Source: Legionella londiniensis (GTDB lineage Bacteria; Pseudomonadota; Gammaproteobacteria; Legionellales; Legionellaceae). Taken from it: 64,000 nucleotides of DNA. Below the pieces are notes generated by a model. It made no database searches and was not told the origin of the DNA. It was given only the letters and a program-made list of their open reading frames with translations. Numbering within the stretch: the first letter of the stretch is position 1; every line of letters starts with the position of its first letter. Made by a program: the position numbers and the translations under genes. The stretch lies in contig NZ_LNYK01000007.1 of NCBI RefSeq assembly GCF_001467825.1, positions 8,020 to 72,019 of the forward strand. Direction: 5' to 3'. Shown one piece after another: positions 1 through 8,585 of this stretch.

Positions 1-670
1 TCAGGATGTCATACAAAGATTTATCGGGCTCTTTCTCTAAAGCTTCTTTGATTCTTTGAAGCTCATGGATAACAAGCATTGCCTCCACCGCTCCCCGGCT
101 GTGGGCGAGAATTTCAAGGGTTTCTTTCCCGCTTGCTACAGCACGCAAGGCGAGGAAAACACCCTGGGCAATTCTTTGGCCGACTTCTGCGCCGAAAGTT
201 GTGGGGCCGTTTAAAACATCTACAGATTCTGAAGAATAGGATAGGGGATCGGCATTAAATTTTGAAACTAAACTGAGAGCATCCTTCGATTTTTCCCCCT
301 TTAGTTTTTCCTGGATAGCTTGAATTTCACGTTCATCGAATGCAACCTTTTTATAGTCGTCTTTTTCTGGATCAAGACTATTAATTTTTTGATTAACGCT
401 TCCGGCTATTTTTTTTAACTTGGTTATTTCCCCTTTTGTGTAGCTCGAAAGGGCAAAACTCGGCTTCGGCGTTTCATTTAGGAGGGTCGTGATGACTTGT
501 GCCGTGTAGGAAATGGTTTCGCCATTTTCATAAGATCTGTCTACGCTAACCGGCCTTTTGGTGAATACCGTATCTGTGCCTAAGAAAAATAAAAAGTGGT
601 GAGGCGAAGAAGGTTTTTTCTTGTCGCTAAGAAAAGTAAAAATATCGTTTAAATGAGTTTCTTTAGCCAT
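1..670 (-). CDS. Effector-like protein, N-terminal part (runs off the left edge)
   Basis: The start ATG is the complement of 668-670, with GGAG about 7 bases upstream. It stays open to base 1, giving 223 codons and no stop, so the gene continues outside the window. The protein starts MAKETHLNDIFTFLSDKKK and is soluble and rich in Lys, Glu and Ser. Near the end of the visible part is LAHSRGAVEA, a HSRG element like the nucleophile elbow (G/H-x-S-x-G) of alpha/beta hydrolases, including secreted phospholipase-like effectors. Early hydrophobic text FLFFLGTD could be the first strand of such a fold. The function is not known. Hydrolase activity and secretion are inferences from this motif and the composition, and the catalytic Asp and His would lie beyond the edge. 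Confidence 0.75.
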   Translation of the reverse strand, partial: MAKETHLNDIFTFLSDKKKPSSPHHFLFFLGTDTVFTKRPVSVDRSYENGETISYTAQVITTLLNETPKPSFALSSYTKGEITKLKKIAGSVNQKINSLDPEKDDYKKVAFDEREIQAIQEKLKGEKSKDALSLVSKFNADPLSYSSESVDVLNGPTTFGAEVGQRIAQGVFLALRAVASGKETLEILAHSRGAVEAMLVIHELQRIKEALEKEPDKSLYDIL

Positions 671-784
671 AAACGCTCCAATGGTACAACTTCAATCCAT
701 TGAATAACCCAGCCACCATTGCCACTCAAATGATCTTATGCGGCAAATTTTGTACATTTTACAGTTTTTGTGCACTGATTACAA

Positions 785-793
785 GAGGGGCAG
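785..793. repeat. Left target-site duplication of the insertion sequence
   Basis: GAGGGGCAG directly precedes the TGT end of the element and recurs exactly at 2303-2311 directly after its ACA end. A perfect 9-base direct repeat bounding inverted ends is what transposition leaves behind. Confidence 0.85.
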
Positions 794-850
794 TGTAGGT
801 GTGTAGGTGACAAATAAATTGTCCGGATCTGTAGCACGTGAATTGTCCGG
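794..850 (+). repeat. Left inverted end of the insertion sequence
   Basis: It contains AATTGTCCGG at about 816-825, GTAGCAC at 831-837 and a second AATTGTCCGG at 841-850. It matches the reverse complement of 2252-2302 with scattered mismatches. Confidence 0.8.
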
Positions 851-886
851 TTTTTCTAATATTTTCTTGTAAACAAGGAGGTATAG

Positions 887-2077
887 ATGAGTCGGACAAA
901 ATTGCTACAGGAGCTATTGATGTATCGGTTTGAAAATTTGTATAAAGAGTGGAAAGGAAAGAGACTAACCCAAGAAGAGGCCGCGAGGGCACTGGGAGTA
1001 TGCGACAGGACATTTAGACGCTACATTTCAAGCTTTGAAGCTGAAGGGATGCAAGGCTTGGCAGACTTGAGAATTTCTCAGATTTCCCATAAACGAGCCC
1101 CGGTTGATGAAATAACTCGGATAGTTGACTTATATCGCAATCATTATTTGGGTTGGAATGTTAACCATTTTTATGGATTTTACTGCCGTGAACATCGAGG
1201 GACTCGAAGTTATAGTTGGGTAAAAAATGTTTTGCAGAAAGAAGGCTTAGTTGCGAAAGAATCAAAGCGAGGCCCGCATGGAAAACGTAGGGAAAGAACA
1301 GCAATGGCGGGAATGATGTTGCATCAGGATGGTAGCTCTCATCAATGGGTCCCTGGTAAAGAATGGGATTTAATTATTACATTTGATGATGCTACATCAG
1401 AGCATTATTCAATGTTTTTTATTTTAGAGGAAGGCACAGATAGTAGTTTTAAAGGGGTAAGAGAAACTATCGAAAAGAAGGGATTGTTCTGCTCTTTATA
1501 CACGGATAGGGGAAGTCATTATTGGTATACACCAGAAGCGGACAAACGTGTTGATAAAACTCAATATACTCAATTCAGACGAGCAATGCGTCAATTAGGT
1601 ATCGAAATGATTCCAGCTTATTCCCCCGAAGCAAGAGGACGCTGTGAGAGACAATTTCGAACGCATCAAGGTCGTTTGCCAAAGGAGCTCGCGCTGCATG
1701 GGATTACCGAAATAAATGCTGCCAATAAGTATTTAAAAGAAGTTTATATGCCTGCTTTTAATCGAGAATTTACGGTAAACCCGCTTTGTAAGGAATCAGC
1801 ATTTGTGCCTTGGAATAGCCTCATAGCATTGGATGATATTTTGTGCGAGAAACATGAGCGTGTCGTAGGAAAAGACAATTGTGTCTCATTCAAGCGATTG
1901 TCATTGCAAATCCCTAAGGACAACCAGCGATGCCATTACATGAGAGCGAGGGTTAAGATTCATCGTTACATCAGCGGCGATTTAGCGATTTTCTATGGCC
2001 CCCGCAAGCTCGCAGAATATGATAGCAAAGGTATTTTAAAAATGCCTCTTAAACAGCAGGAGTATGTTGCAGCATAA
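887..2077 (+). CDS. DDE-type transposase (ISNCY-like)
   Basis: 396 residues, with a strong Shine-Dalgarno (AAGGAGG) about 7 bases before the ATG. The N-terminus (about 25-60) is a helix-turn-helix of the form LTQEEAARALGVCDRTFRRY. The integrase-like RNase H core follows: Asp148 (LHQDGSSHQW), Asp207 (LYTDRGSH) and probably Glu254 (ARGRCERQF) form the catalytic triad. The C-terminal ~80 residues resemble the tail domain of this transposase class. It would cut and join the ends of the element around it. The length is normal and there is no frameshift, so it is likely functional. Confidence 0.93.
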   Translation: MSRTKLLQELLMYRFENLYKEWKGKRLTQEEAARALGVCDRTFRRYISSFEAEGMQGLADLRISQISHKRAPVDEITRIVDLYRNHYLGWNVNHFYGFYCREHRGTRSYSWVKNVLQKEGLVAKESKRGPHGKRRERTAMAGMMLHQDGSSHQWVPGKEWDLIITFDDATSEHYSMFFILEEGTDSSFKGVRETIEKKGLFCSLYTDRGSHYWYTPEADKRVDKTQYTQFRRAMRQLGIEMIPAYSPEARGRCERQFRTHQGRLPKELALHGITEINAANKYLKEVYMPAFNREFTVNPLCKESAFVPWNSLIALDDILCEKHERVVGKDNCVSFKRLSLQIPKDNQRCHYMRARVKIHRYISGDLAIFYGPRKLAEYDSKGILKMPLKQQEYVAA

Positions 2078-2251
2078 AAACCGTCTGTGGACTACATGGA
2101 TAATGGGGACAACTTAAAAACCAAGTTGACCCCATTACCCACGTGGGTCCACAGACTTAATAGCAAATTTTATTTATTAAACAAAAAGTGTAAACCGCTT
2201 CGCTTTTTGTCAGATTGCTTGAATATTAGTATGCATATCTGTTATATAAAA

Positions 2252-2302
2252 GCGGACAGTTTATGTGCTACAAAAACCGGACAATTCTATTTGCTGCCAA
2301 CA
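2252..2302 (-). repeat. Right inverted end of the insertion sequence
   Basis: Reading the complement inward from 2302 gives TGTTGGCAGCAAAT, then AATTGTCCGG, TGTAGCACA and ACTGTCCGC, in register with the left end. Confidence 0.8.
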
Positions 2303-2311
2303 GAGGGGCAG
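2303..2311. repeat. Right target-site duplication of the insertion sequence
   Basis: GAGGGGCAG, identical to 785-793. Removing one copy and the element restores a continuous sequence upstream of the queuosine-precursor transporter. Confidence 0.85.
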
Positions 2312-2391
2312 TTGATTGTTCAGGTAGCATCGGCGGTTTCCATTCTGGTATAATAAAAGACATTTTTTGAACTCTTCTTTTAGATCAGCTC

Positions 2392-3012
2392 ATGCTCTCA
2401 CTTGCGCTATTGCATGTTCTTATAATTGCGGTAACGAATATTACGGTTCAATTTCCCTTTATGTTTTTGGGCATTCATTCGACTTGGGGGGTATTTACTT
2501 ATCCATTAATTTTTATCATCACTGACCTGACTGTGCGTCTTAAAGATGAAACAACGGCAAGGCGAACCGTTCTTTTAGCCATGTTTCCTGGACTACTGAT
2601 GTCCTATTTTATGGCCAATTTTTATTCTGATTCCGCATCAATTACACTGTTTTCTTGGAATGAGTTGGCCTTCAGGGTGGCATTTGCCAGTTTCAGCGCC
2701 TACATTCTTGGGCAATGGCTGGATATTTATATTTTCCAAAGCTTAAGAAATCATCAAACCTGGTGGATTGCTCCTACAGCATCGAGCCTGGCTGGCAACA
2801 CTTTGGATACTATTTGGTTTTTCGCTGCAGCTTTTTATCATTCCAGTCATCCTTTTTTTGCTGCGCACTGGATAGAAATAGCCTTGGTCGATTTGGGATT
2901 TAAATTGTGCATATCGTTGCTTTCTTTTATTCCCTTATATGGTGTGGTTCTGCAATGGTTAAAACCCAAGGAATATAGAATTGGCACTGAGCACAACATA
3001 ACCATATTTTGA
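2392..3012 (+). CDS. yhhQ: Queuosine precursor transporter, YhhQ family
   Basis: 206 residues, an inner-membrane protein with about six hydrophobic segments. It strongly resembles E. coli YhhQ: HVLIIAVTN at the N-terminus, GIHSTWGVFTYPLIFIITDLTVR, WWIAPTASSLAGNTLDTIWFF and HWIEIALVDLGFKLCISLL are family hallmarks. The family takes up 7-cyano-7-deazaguanine or related bases for tRNA queuosine synthesis. It lacks about 14 residues found at the E. coli N-terminus: an in-frame stop at 2368-2370 and no other start codon leave ATG 2392 as the only option. A TATAAT at 2349-2354 may be its -10 box. The insertion sequence ends 90 bases upstream and may have changed its promoter. Confidence 0.92.
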   Translation: MLSLALLHVLIIAVTNITVQFPFMFLGIHSTWGVFTYPLIFIITDLTVRLKDETTARRTVLLAMFPGLLMSYFMANFYSDSASITLFSWNELAFRVAFASFSAYILGQWLDIYIFQSLRNHQTWWIAPTASSLAGNTLDTIWFFAAAFYHSSHPFFAAHWIEIALVDLGFKLCISLLSFIPLYGVVLQWLKPKEYRIGTEHNITIF

Positions 3013-3130
3013 TAACAATTTGTTCTGACGAAGCGTGTTCAGTCTATTTTTTGATATAAGGCATTCGAGTTTGAATAAACCCCGCTTATTATCGTAATTG
3101 AACCAACTTACTCACTCGGTGTTAAGAGAG

Positions 3131-3598
3131 ATGACTGCCTATTTTATTGTGAAAGTCATTCATATAATCAGCTCAACCATCTTGTTTGGTTCGGGACTTG
3201 CAATCGCTTTTTTCATGTTTTGCTCAAAATTCAGCGCCAATTTACATGAAAAATATTTTGCTGCCCGCTATACGGTAACCGCTGATTTGGTGTTTACTCT
3301 GCCTGCAGTCATTATCCAGCCGCTCACTGGTTTCTGGATGGTCTGGTATGCGGGATATTCCTGGAGTGCGTCCTGGCTGATGTTAACCTATATCTTATAT
3401 ATTATCGCCGGGGCTTGCTGGTTGCCAGTAGTGTGGTTACAAATTGAGCTTAAGCGTATTCTTAAATTATGCATTGAACAAAACTATAAGCTTCCAGGGC
3501 GTTATCATCAGCTGTTTAATCTTTGGTTTATGCTTGGCTGGCCAGCTTTTTTATCTTTGCTGGTTATTTTTTATCTTATGGTGAATAAACCTTCATGA
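3131..3598 (+). CDS. DUF2269-type integral membrane protein
   Basis: 155 residues from ATG 3131, chosen over a TTG at 3098 because AAGAGAG precedes it directly. Four hydrophobic segments are visible, with motifs such as KVIHIISSTILFGSGL near the start and QPLTGFWMVW in the middle. This is the pattern of DUF2269, a family of predicted inner-membrane proteins of unknown function. The gene overlaps the next one by four bases (ATGA at 3595-3598), so the two are translationally coupled and probably act in the same process. Confidence 0.82.
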   Translation: MTAYFIVKVIHIISSTILFGSGLAIAFFMFCSKFSANLHEKYFAARYTVTADLVFTLPAVIIQPLTGFWMVWYAGYSWSASWLMLTYILYIIAGACWLPVVWLQIELKRILKLCIEQNYKLPGRYHQLFNLWFMLGWPAFLSLLVIFYLMVNKPS

Positions 3599-4713
3599 TA
3601 AAAAGAATTTTAATTCTGGGTGGCTATGGAAATTTTGGCCGCTTCATCGCAAAGTGCCTGGCAAGAGATGAAGCCATCCAGCTAATTCTTGCAGGCCGTC
3701 ATATTGGAAAGGCAAAGGATTTGGCAAGAAGATTAAATTCAGTTCATTTTCCAGAAACAGTGTACTGTGATATTCAACACAATTTAAACCAGGTGTTGGA
3801 AGAAATGTCGCCTGATGTGGTTATTCATACTTCCGGACCGTTTCAAAAGCAAGGTTATCAAGTCCCTGAAGCCTGTATAAAAAATGGTTGTCATTATATC
3901 GATCTGGCGGATGCCAGAGACTATGTGGCCAATATTGAGCAGTTAGATATAAAAGCAAAAGCAAACAATCTTCTGCTTGTAAGTGGCGCAAGCTCAGTGC
4001 CGGGTTTATCCTCCGCAATCATTGAGCATTATCTTCCTCAATTTTATAGACTTGAATCAATAGAATATGCTATTGCAACAGCACAATTAACCAACCAGGG
4101 CTTGGCGACCACAGCAGGTGTTTTAAGTTACGCTGGCAAGCCGTTTTTTACTTTAAAACATGGAGAAAAAAAAGTTATCTATGGTTGGCAGGGGCTTAGA
4201 CTCAAAAAATTTTGGCATTTAAACAGGCGGCTTCTCGGAAATTGCGATATTCCTGATTTGGATTTATTTCCCAAATGTTATCCTCGGTTAAAAAATATTA
4301 AGTTTCAGGCGGGGCTGGAACTTAAAGTTTTACATTTGGGATTGTACTTTCTGTCCTGGTTCGTGCGCTTGAACCTCCTTCCTTCTCTGGATCGATTTGC
4401 CTCTTTCTTATTGAAGTTTTCGCGTTGGTTTGATGTATTCGGCCACAACAACACAGGCTTTTATATGTTGTTACAGGGAAAGAATGCTGAAGGGATTGAG
4501 AAAAAAATTCAATTTGATCTATACGCAGAAAAAGGGGACGGATTATACATTCCCTGTATGCCCGCCGTGCTCCTCGCAAAAAAACTCACCCATGAAAACC
4601 TGTCAACACGAGGCGCAATGGCTTGTGTTGGTTTGGTTAGTTTGCAGGAATATCTTGATGCGCTAAAAAATTTTGGCCTGGATATTATCTGGCGCGAGAA
4701 TATGGAGGATTGA
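3595..4713 (+). CDS. Saccharopine dehydrogenase-like NAD(P)-binding protein
   Basis: 372 residues. The N-terminus has a Rossmann nucleotide-binding motif, ILILGGYGNFG (residues 5-15), followed by LAGRHIGKA where an Arg often reads the NADP phosphate. The fold continues with VVIHTSGPFQKQGY and CHYIDLADAR, both typical of saccharopine dehydrogenase/reductase-like proteins, then LLLVSGASSVPGLSSA. The second half is variable, with a hydrophobic stretch (about 240-260) that could contact the membrane. The family includes many oxidoreductases of unknown substrate, so no reaction is assigned. It is coupled to the DUF2269 gene, which points to a membrane-associated role. Confidence 0.85.
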   Translation: MIKRILILGGYGNFGRFIAKCLARDEAIQLILAGRHIGKAKDLARRLNSVHFPETVYCDIQHNLNQVLEEMSPDVVIHTSGPFQKQGYQVPEACIKNGCHYIDLADARDYVANIEQLDIKAKANNLLLVSGASSVPGLSSAIIEHYLPQFYRLESIEYAIATAQLTNQGLATTAGVLSYAGKPFFTLKHGEKKVIYGWQGLRLKKFWHLNRRLLGNCDIPDLDLFPKCYPRLKNIKFQAGLELKVLHLGLYFLSWFVRLNLLPSLDRFASFLLKFSRWFDVFGHNNTGFYMLLQGKNAEGIEKKIQFDLYAEKGDGLYIPCMPAVLLAKKLTHENLSTRGAMACVGLVSLQEYLDALKNFGLDIIWRENMED

Positions 4714-4722
4714 GCGCCACCC

Positions 4723-7005
4723 TTATTCTGTTTCCGTGGCCTCTTTGTAGCCACATCCTTCGTGCGGACAAATAACTTGCCTCCCCATACGTTTGGATTC
4801 TTTAATGGTCAGCACAGGCCATGCACATTTAGGGCAGGGTTTTGCTATGGGTTCATTCCATAATGCATAATCGCATTTTGGGTAATTGGCACAGGAATAA
4901 AATATTTTGCCTTTGCGGGATTTTCTCTTTAAAAGATTTGCTTGCCGGCACTTGGGGCACTCAACGCCTGTATCTGCGGGTTTCTCCAATGGTTCGATGT
5001 GCCTGCAGTTGGGATAATTGCTGCACCCAATGAAGCGGCCGTATGGACCGGTTTTGATATGCAAGGCACCGCCGCATTCAGGGCAGGTGCGATCTTCAAG
5101 CACATCTGGCTCAGGTTTTTCGCCGCCTTGCGTCTTTAAATCCTGGGTATAGTCACATTCAGGGTAGCCGGTACAGCCGATAAAGCGTCCCCGTTTCCCA
5201 AGACGGATTGCCAGTTGCTTGCCGCATTTTGGGCAGGGTTCAGCAAGTATTTCTGTCGTGACATCTTTGCGCTGTACTTGCTTGTCAACGGATTCGATTT
5301 TTTCAATAAACGGCTTCCAGAAATCTTTAAGCACAGGGATCCAATCTTTTTCTCCGCGTGCTATGGCATCTAGAGTATCTTCAAGTTGAGCGGTAAATTT
5401 ATAATCAACATAACGAGTAAAATAGCCAGTCAAGAAATGGCTCACTATGCGGCCAACATCTGTAGGATAAAAGCGTTTTTTTTCTACAACCACATATTCC
5501 CGCTGCTGCAGGGTATGAATAATGGTTGCATAGGTGGATGGACGGCCAATGTCAAACTCCTCCAGGGCTTTCACTAAAGACGCTTCAGAATATCGGGGCG
5601 GAGGTTCAGTAAAATGTTGATTGGCTTTCACATCCAATAGAGCCACTTTATCTCCTATGGCAAAGGCAGGCAATAATGCAGCTTGTTCTTCTTCTTTGGA
5701 ATCGTCCCGCCCTTCTTCATAAACGCTGAGGAATCCCTGAAAAACCACAGTTGAACCATTGGCGCGGAAAGTATGGTGCTCGCCGCAGGAAAAATCAACC
5801 GTGACTGTATCTATGAGCGCTTCAGCCATTTGCGAAGCAACTGTTCGAGTCCAGATAAGCTTATAGAGTTTTGCTTGATCAGCGGTTAGGGCATTTTGGA
5901 TCTGTTCAGGCGTGCGCTTTATGGAAGTAGGGCGAATTGCTTCATGCGCTTCCTGGGCGTTTTTCGATTTGGTTTTATAGATTCTTGGTTCTTTGGGACA
6001 ATTCTTTGCCCCATACTGTTCTTTAATGTATTCCCGAATTTCATTCAGGGCTTCTACTGCAAGATTCACAGAGTCTGTACGCATATACGTGATAAGGCCT
6101 ACTGTCCCTGTGCCGATATCGATACCCTCATAGAGCTGCTGTGCGACCATCATGGTTTTGCGGGCGGTAAAGCCAAGCTTTCTGGCCGCTTCCTGCTGTA
6201 GGGTGGATGTGATAAATGGCGCCGCGGGATTGCGTTTTCTTTGTTTTTTATCGATGCTTTTAACGAGGAGAAAGCCTTGGGCTTCCTGTATCAGATCTTC
6301 TTTTATTTTCAGGGCTTGGGTTTCATGATTAATGCTAAACTGTTGCAGCTTCTCATCCTGATAATAAGTTAACCGTGCTTCAAACTGGGCCTTTTCGTAA
6401 AGGCACTCTGCTATAATTCGCCAATATTCCTGCGGAACAAAGCGTTCAATTTCTTCTTCCCGCTCAACAATGAGGCGAAGCGCAGGGCTCTGAACTCTTC
6501 CGGCGGATAGGCCCCTTCTTACCTTTTTCCATAGAAGAGGGGAGAGATTAAAACCGACCAGGTAATCAAGCGCGCGCCGAGCTTGCTGGGCATTCACCAG
6601 ATCCATGGAAATTTCACGCGGATTTGCGATGGCGTCCTGAATAGCTGATTTCGTGATTTCATTGAAAAAAATTCGATGAACTTCTTTATCCTTTAAAAGA
6701 TTGCGTTCCTTCATTAATTCGTAAACATGCCAGGAAATAGCCTCACCCTCTCTATCAGGGTCAGTGGCCAAAAGCAGCGAGTCCGATTTTTTCAATGCTT
6801 TGGCAATGCTGTCAATGTGGCGGATATTTTTTTCAATTGGGCTATAGGTCATGGAAAAATCATGAAGAGGATCAACAGAACCTTTTTTGGGCGGCAGATC
6901 TCTTACATGACCATAAGATGCAAGCACATCATAGTCTTTACCCAGGTATTTTTGAATGGTTTTAGCCTTTGCCGGCGATTCAACAATAACCAAGTGCTTG
7001 CCCAT
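4723..7005 (-). CDS. topA: DNA topoisomerase I
   Basis: 760 residues. Type IA topoisomerase that relaxes negative supercoils. The Toprim domain shows HLVIVESPAKAKTI and ATDPDREGEAI. The active-site Tyr is in GLITYMRTDS (residue 307 from the chosen start). The C-terminus carries four zinc-ribbon-like repeats of C-x2-C...C-type (CPKCGKQ, CPECGGA, CPKCRQA, CPKCAWP). ATG 7005 is preferred over GTG 7014 because AAGGTGAGG just upstream is the ribosome site and contains that GTG. It lies downstream of smg-dprA-LysM, a common gammaproteobacterial order, and converges on the saccharopine dehydrogenase-like gene with only 9 bases between stops. Confidence 0.98.
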   Translation of the reverse strand: MGKHLVIVESPAKAKTIQKYLGKDYDVLASYGHVRDLPPKKGSVDPLHDFSMTYSPIEKNIRHIDSIAKALKKSDSLLLATDPDREGEAISWHVYELMKERNLLKDKEVHRIFFNEITKSAIQDAIANPREISMDLVNAQQARRALDYLVGFNLSPLLWKKVRRGLSAGRVQSPALRLIVEREEEIERFVPQEYWRIIAECLYEKAQFEARLTYYQDEKLQQFSINHETQALKIKEDLIQEAQGFLLVKSIDKKQRKRNPAAPFITSTLQQEAARKLGFTARKTMMVAQQLYEGIDIGTGTVGLITYMRTDSVNLAVEALNEIREYIKEQYGAKNCPKEPRIYKTKSKNAQEAHEAIRPTSIKRTPEQIQNALTADQAKLYKLIWTRTVASQMAEALIDTVTVDFSCGEHHTFRANGSTVVFQGFLSVYEEGRDDSKEEEQAALLPAFAIGDKVALLDVKANQHFTEPPPRYSEASLVKALEEFDIGRPSTYATIIHTLQQREYVVVEKKRFYPTDVGRIVSHFLTGYFTRYVDYKFTAQLEDTLDAIARGEKDWIPVLKDFWKPFIEKIESVDKQVQRKDVTTEILAEPCPKCGKQLAIRLGKRGRFIGCTGYPECDYTQDLKTQGGEKPEPDVLEDRTCPECGGALHIKTGPYGRFIGCSNYPNCRHIEPLEKPADTGVECPKCRQANLLKRKSRKGKIFYSCANYPKCDYALWNEPIAKPCPKCAWPVLTIKESKRMGRQVICPHEGCGYKEATETE

Positions 7006-7056
7006 TAACCTCACCTTGTATTCAGCGTTTCAAGCTCAAATTGATTCAACAATGCT

Positions 7057-7512
7057 TTAATGTTTTGGATATGCTTCTTCTTTTTGATAGAGCACGAGGT
7101 CAAGAAAAGCAAGCTGTTTGGCATCAAGCGAATCAGCCAAGGTATCGCGCACCGCCCATTTGGTTTCTTCAAGCGTGATAATACGCGAATCAGATAAAAG
7201 CAGTTGATTGATGATCAATTCCATTGTATCAGGATGAATGATCTTCCATACCAGAAGGCGCATTAGAAATTGATAGCTTGCCTTTGTAAATTTCATTTGT
7301 TCCGTATAGGTAAAAATACGCATGGATTTTGGATGGGAAGATTGAATAAATTCCGGCGTTAATGTTTCTTGCCCAACTCCCAGAAGGGAAGATTGCGTGT
7401 CTTTTTTTTCTGCATCAGCACTGGTTTCATTGCTGGTTACCTGGCTTTCTTTAAGTTTTATCAATGTTTTTTCAAACAAGTTCAACAGCATTTCAAACAA
7501 GCTATCTTTCAT
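7057..7512 (-). CDS. smg: Smg family protein (DUF494)
   Basis: 151 residues from ATG 7512; a GTG at 7521 lies inside the GAGGTGTGG ribosome site. The family begins with a hydrophobic-acidic helix (MKDSLFEMLLNLFEKTL) and ends with helical text such as WAVRDTLADSLDAKQLAFLDLVLYQ. Smg is a small protein of uncertain function encoded next to dprA in many proteobacteria. The ATG overlaps the dprA stop (ATGA), indicating coupled translation. The linker (residues 30-55) is low complexity. Confidence 0.9.
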   Translation of the reverse strand: MKDSLFEMLLNLFEKTLIKLKESQVTSNETSADAEKKDTQSSLLGVGQETLTPEFIQSSHPKSMRIFTYTEQMKFTKASYQFLMRLLVWKIIHPDTMELIINQLLLSDSRIITLEETKWAVRDTLADSLDAKQLAFLDLVLYQKEEAYPKH

Positions 7513-8585
7513 AATCCACACCTCATATAACCGCCGGGTACTGCCTTCACAATGCCTTTTATTTCAAGCTCAGCCAATTCACACACGACTTTATCGATGG
7601 TAAAGCCGCTTCTTTCTGAAATTTGATCTATGGTAGTCGCTTCAAAACCTATGCACTTTACTAGGTTTTCATTCTCACATGCAAGAAAAGCATTTAAATC
7701 CTTTGCCCTCTCTTGTGAGTAATCAAGCCCCAATTCCGCTAATACATCTTCAGAGCTGGTAACCAATTTAGCTCCTTGCTGCAGCAAATAATGACATCCT
7801 CTTGCTTTGGGGTTATAGATGGAACCGGGAATAGCCAGAACGTCTCTATTTTGCTCAAGAGCCAAGCGTGCTGTAATTAAAGAGCCACTGCGAATTGCTG
7901 CCTCAACAACCAATGTGATCAATGATAAACCGCTTATTATACGATTTCTCCGGGGGAAATGTCCAGCTATTGGCGCAGTCCCTAGCGGGAATTCTGTACA
8001 TAACAAGCCATGAGCAATAATTGACTCCGCAAGTTTTTGATTCTGCCTAGGATAAATATGGTCTATTCCGGTTGCCATCACGGCAATGGTTTTGCCTTTG
8101 GCCGCAAGGCAGCCTTCATGGGCTTTGGTATCAATACCTAACGCAAGCCCGCTGACAATTGCAATTTGTTTGCTTGCCAGCTCGTAAGCAAAGCGCCACG
8201 CAGTCTCCATGCCGGTTGCTGACGGGTTACGCGTACCTACCATAGCCGCTGCAGTATGCTCTAAAGCGGCAAGATCTCCTGCCGCATACAATACAGGAGG
8301 GGCATCATATATTTCGCGCAATAACCTGGGATAGGTTTCATCAGCCCAGCTTAATAAATGATGTCCAACAGATTCCTGCCAGCGAAAATCACGCTCAACT
8401 TTTGTAAAGTCAAATGTTTTTATGGCATGCGCTATTTTCTCAGTCAAGCCTGCAGCAATCAGCGCCTGTTTTGATGATCGAAACATTTCTGCCAACTCAG
8501 GCCACTGATTCAGCATTTTTTGAATGGTGCGGGGGCCGACCTGCTGCAGGTGATTTAAGGCCAGAAGATAATATTTGTTATTCAT
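7509..8585 (-). CDS. dprA: DNA processing protein DprA
   Basis: 358 residues. DprA binds incoming single-stranded DNA during natural transformation and loads RecA. The Rossmann-like core shows AMVGTRNPSATG, VSGLALGIDTKAHEGCL, TIAVMATGIDHIYP, EFPLGTAPIAGHFPRRNRIISGLS and VVEAAIRSGSLITARLALEQNRDVLAIPG, all conserved. A helix-hairpin-helix-like N-terminus (VGPRTIQKML) and a C-terminal winged helix (ITDQISERSGFTIDKVVCELAELEIKGIV region) complete the usual architecture. It overlaps smg downstream and the LysM gene upstream by four bases each, so the three form one transcription unit. The intact gene suggests that competence is possible. Confidence 0.97.
   Translation of the reverse strand: MNNKYYLLALNHLQQVGPRTIQKMLNQWPELAEMFRSSKQALIAAGLTEKIAHAIKTFDFTKVERDFRWQESVGHHLLSWADETYPRLLREIYDAPPVLYAAGDLAALEHTAAAMVGTRNPSATGMETAWRFAYELASKQIAIVSGLALGIDTKAHEGCLAAKGKTIAVMATGIDHIYPRQNQKLAESIIAHGLLCTEFPLGTAPIAGHFPRRNRIISGLSLITLVVEAAIRSGSLITARLALEQNRDVLAIPGSIYNPKARGCHYLLQQGAKLVTSSEDVLAELGLDYSQERAKDLNAFLACENENLVKCIGFEATTIDQISERSGFTIDKVVCELAELEIKGIVKAVPGGYMRCGL

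Larger units (their letters stand above)
794..2302 (+). mobile_element. Complete insertion sequence, about 1.5 kb, DDE transposase
   Basis: The element begins TGTAGGTG and ends CCAACA, flanked by 9-base direct repeats. Its ends are imperfect inverted repeats of about 50 bases. Each end carries two copies of a motif near ATTGTCCGG separated by a conserved GTAGCAC core, probably transposase binding sites. The left tip has a tandem duplication of TGTAGGTG (794-801, 802-809). It holds a single transposase gene and no cargo. Ends, duplications and ORF all look intact, so it may be active or recent. By protein type it resembles elements listed as ISNCY; family naming needs an ISfinder comparison. 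Confidence 0.88.

Noticed and set aside
2087-2353. 88-codon ORF across the right end of the insertion sequence
   Set aside because: It spans the inverted end and the target duplication and has no protein-like features, so it is a chance frame.
2302-2391. preQ1 or queuosine riboswitch before the YhhQ gene
   Set aside because: No preQ1-type stem with an A-rich tail could be found in the 90 bases.
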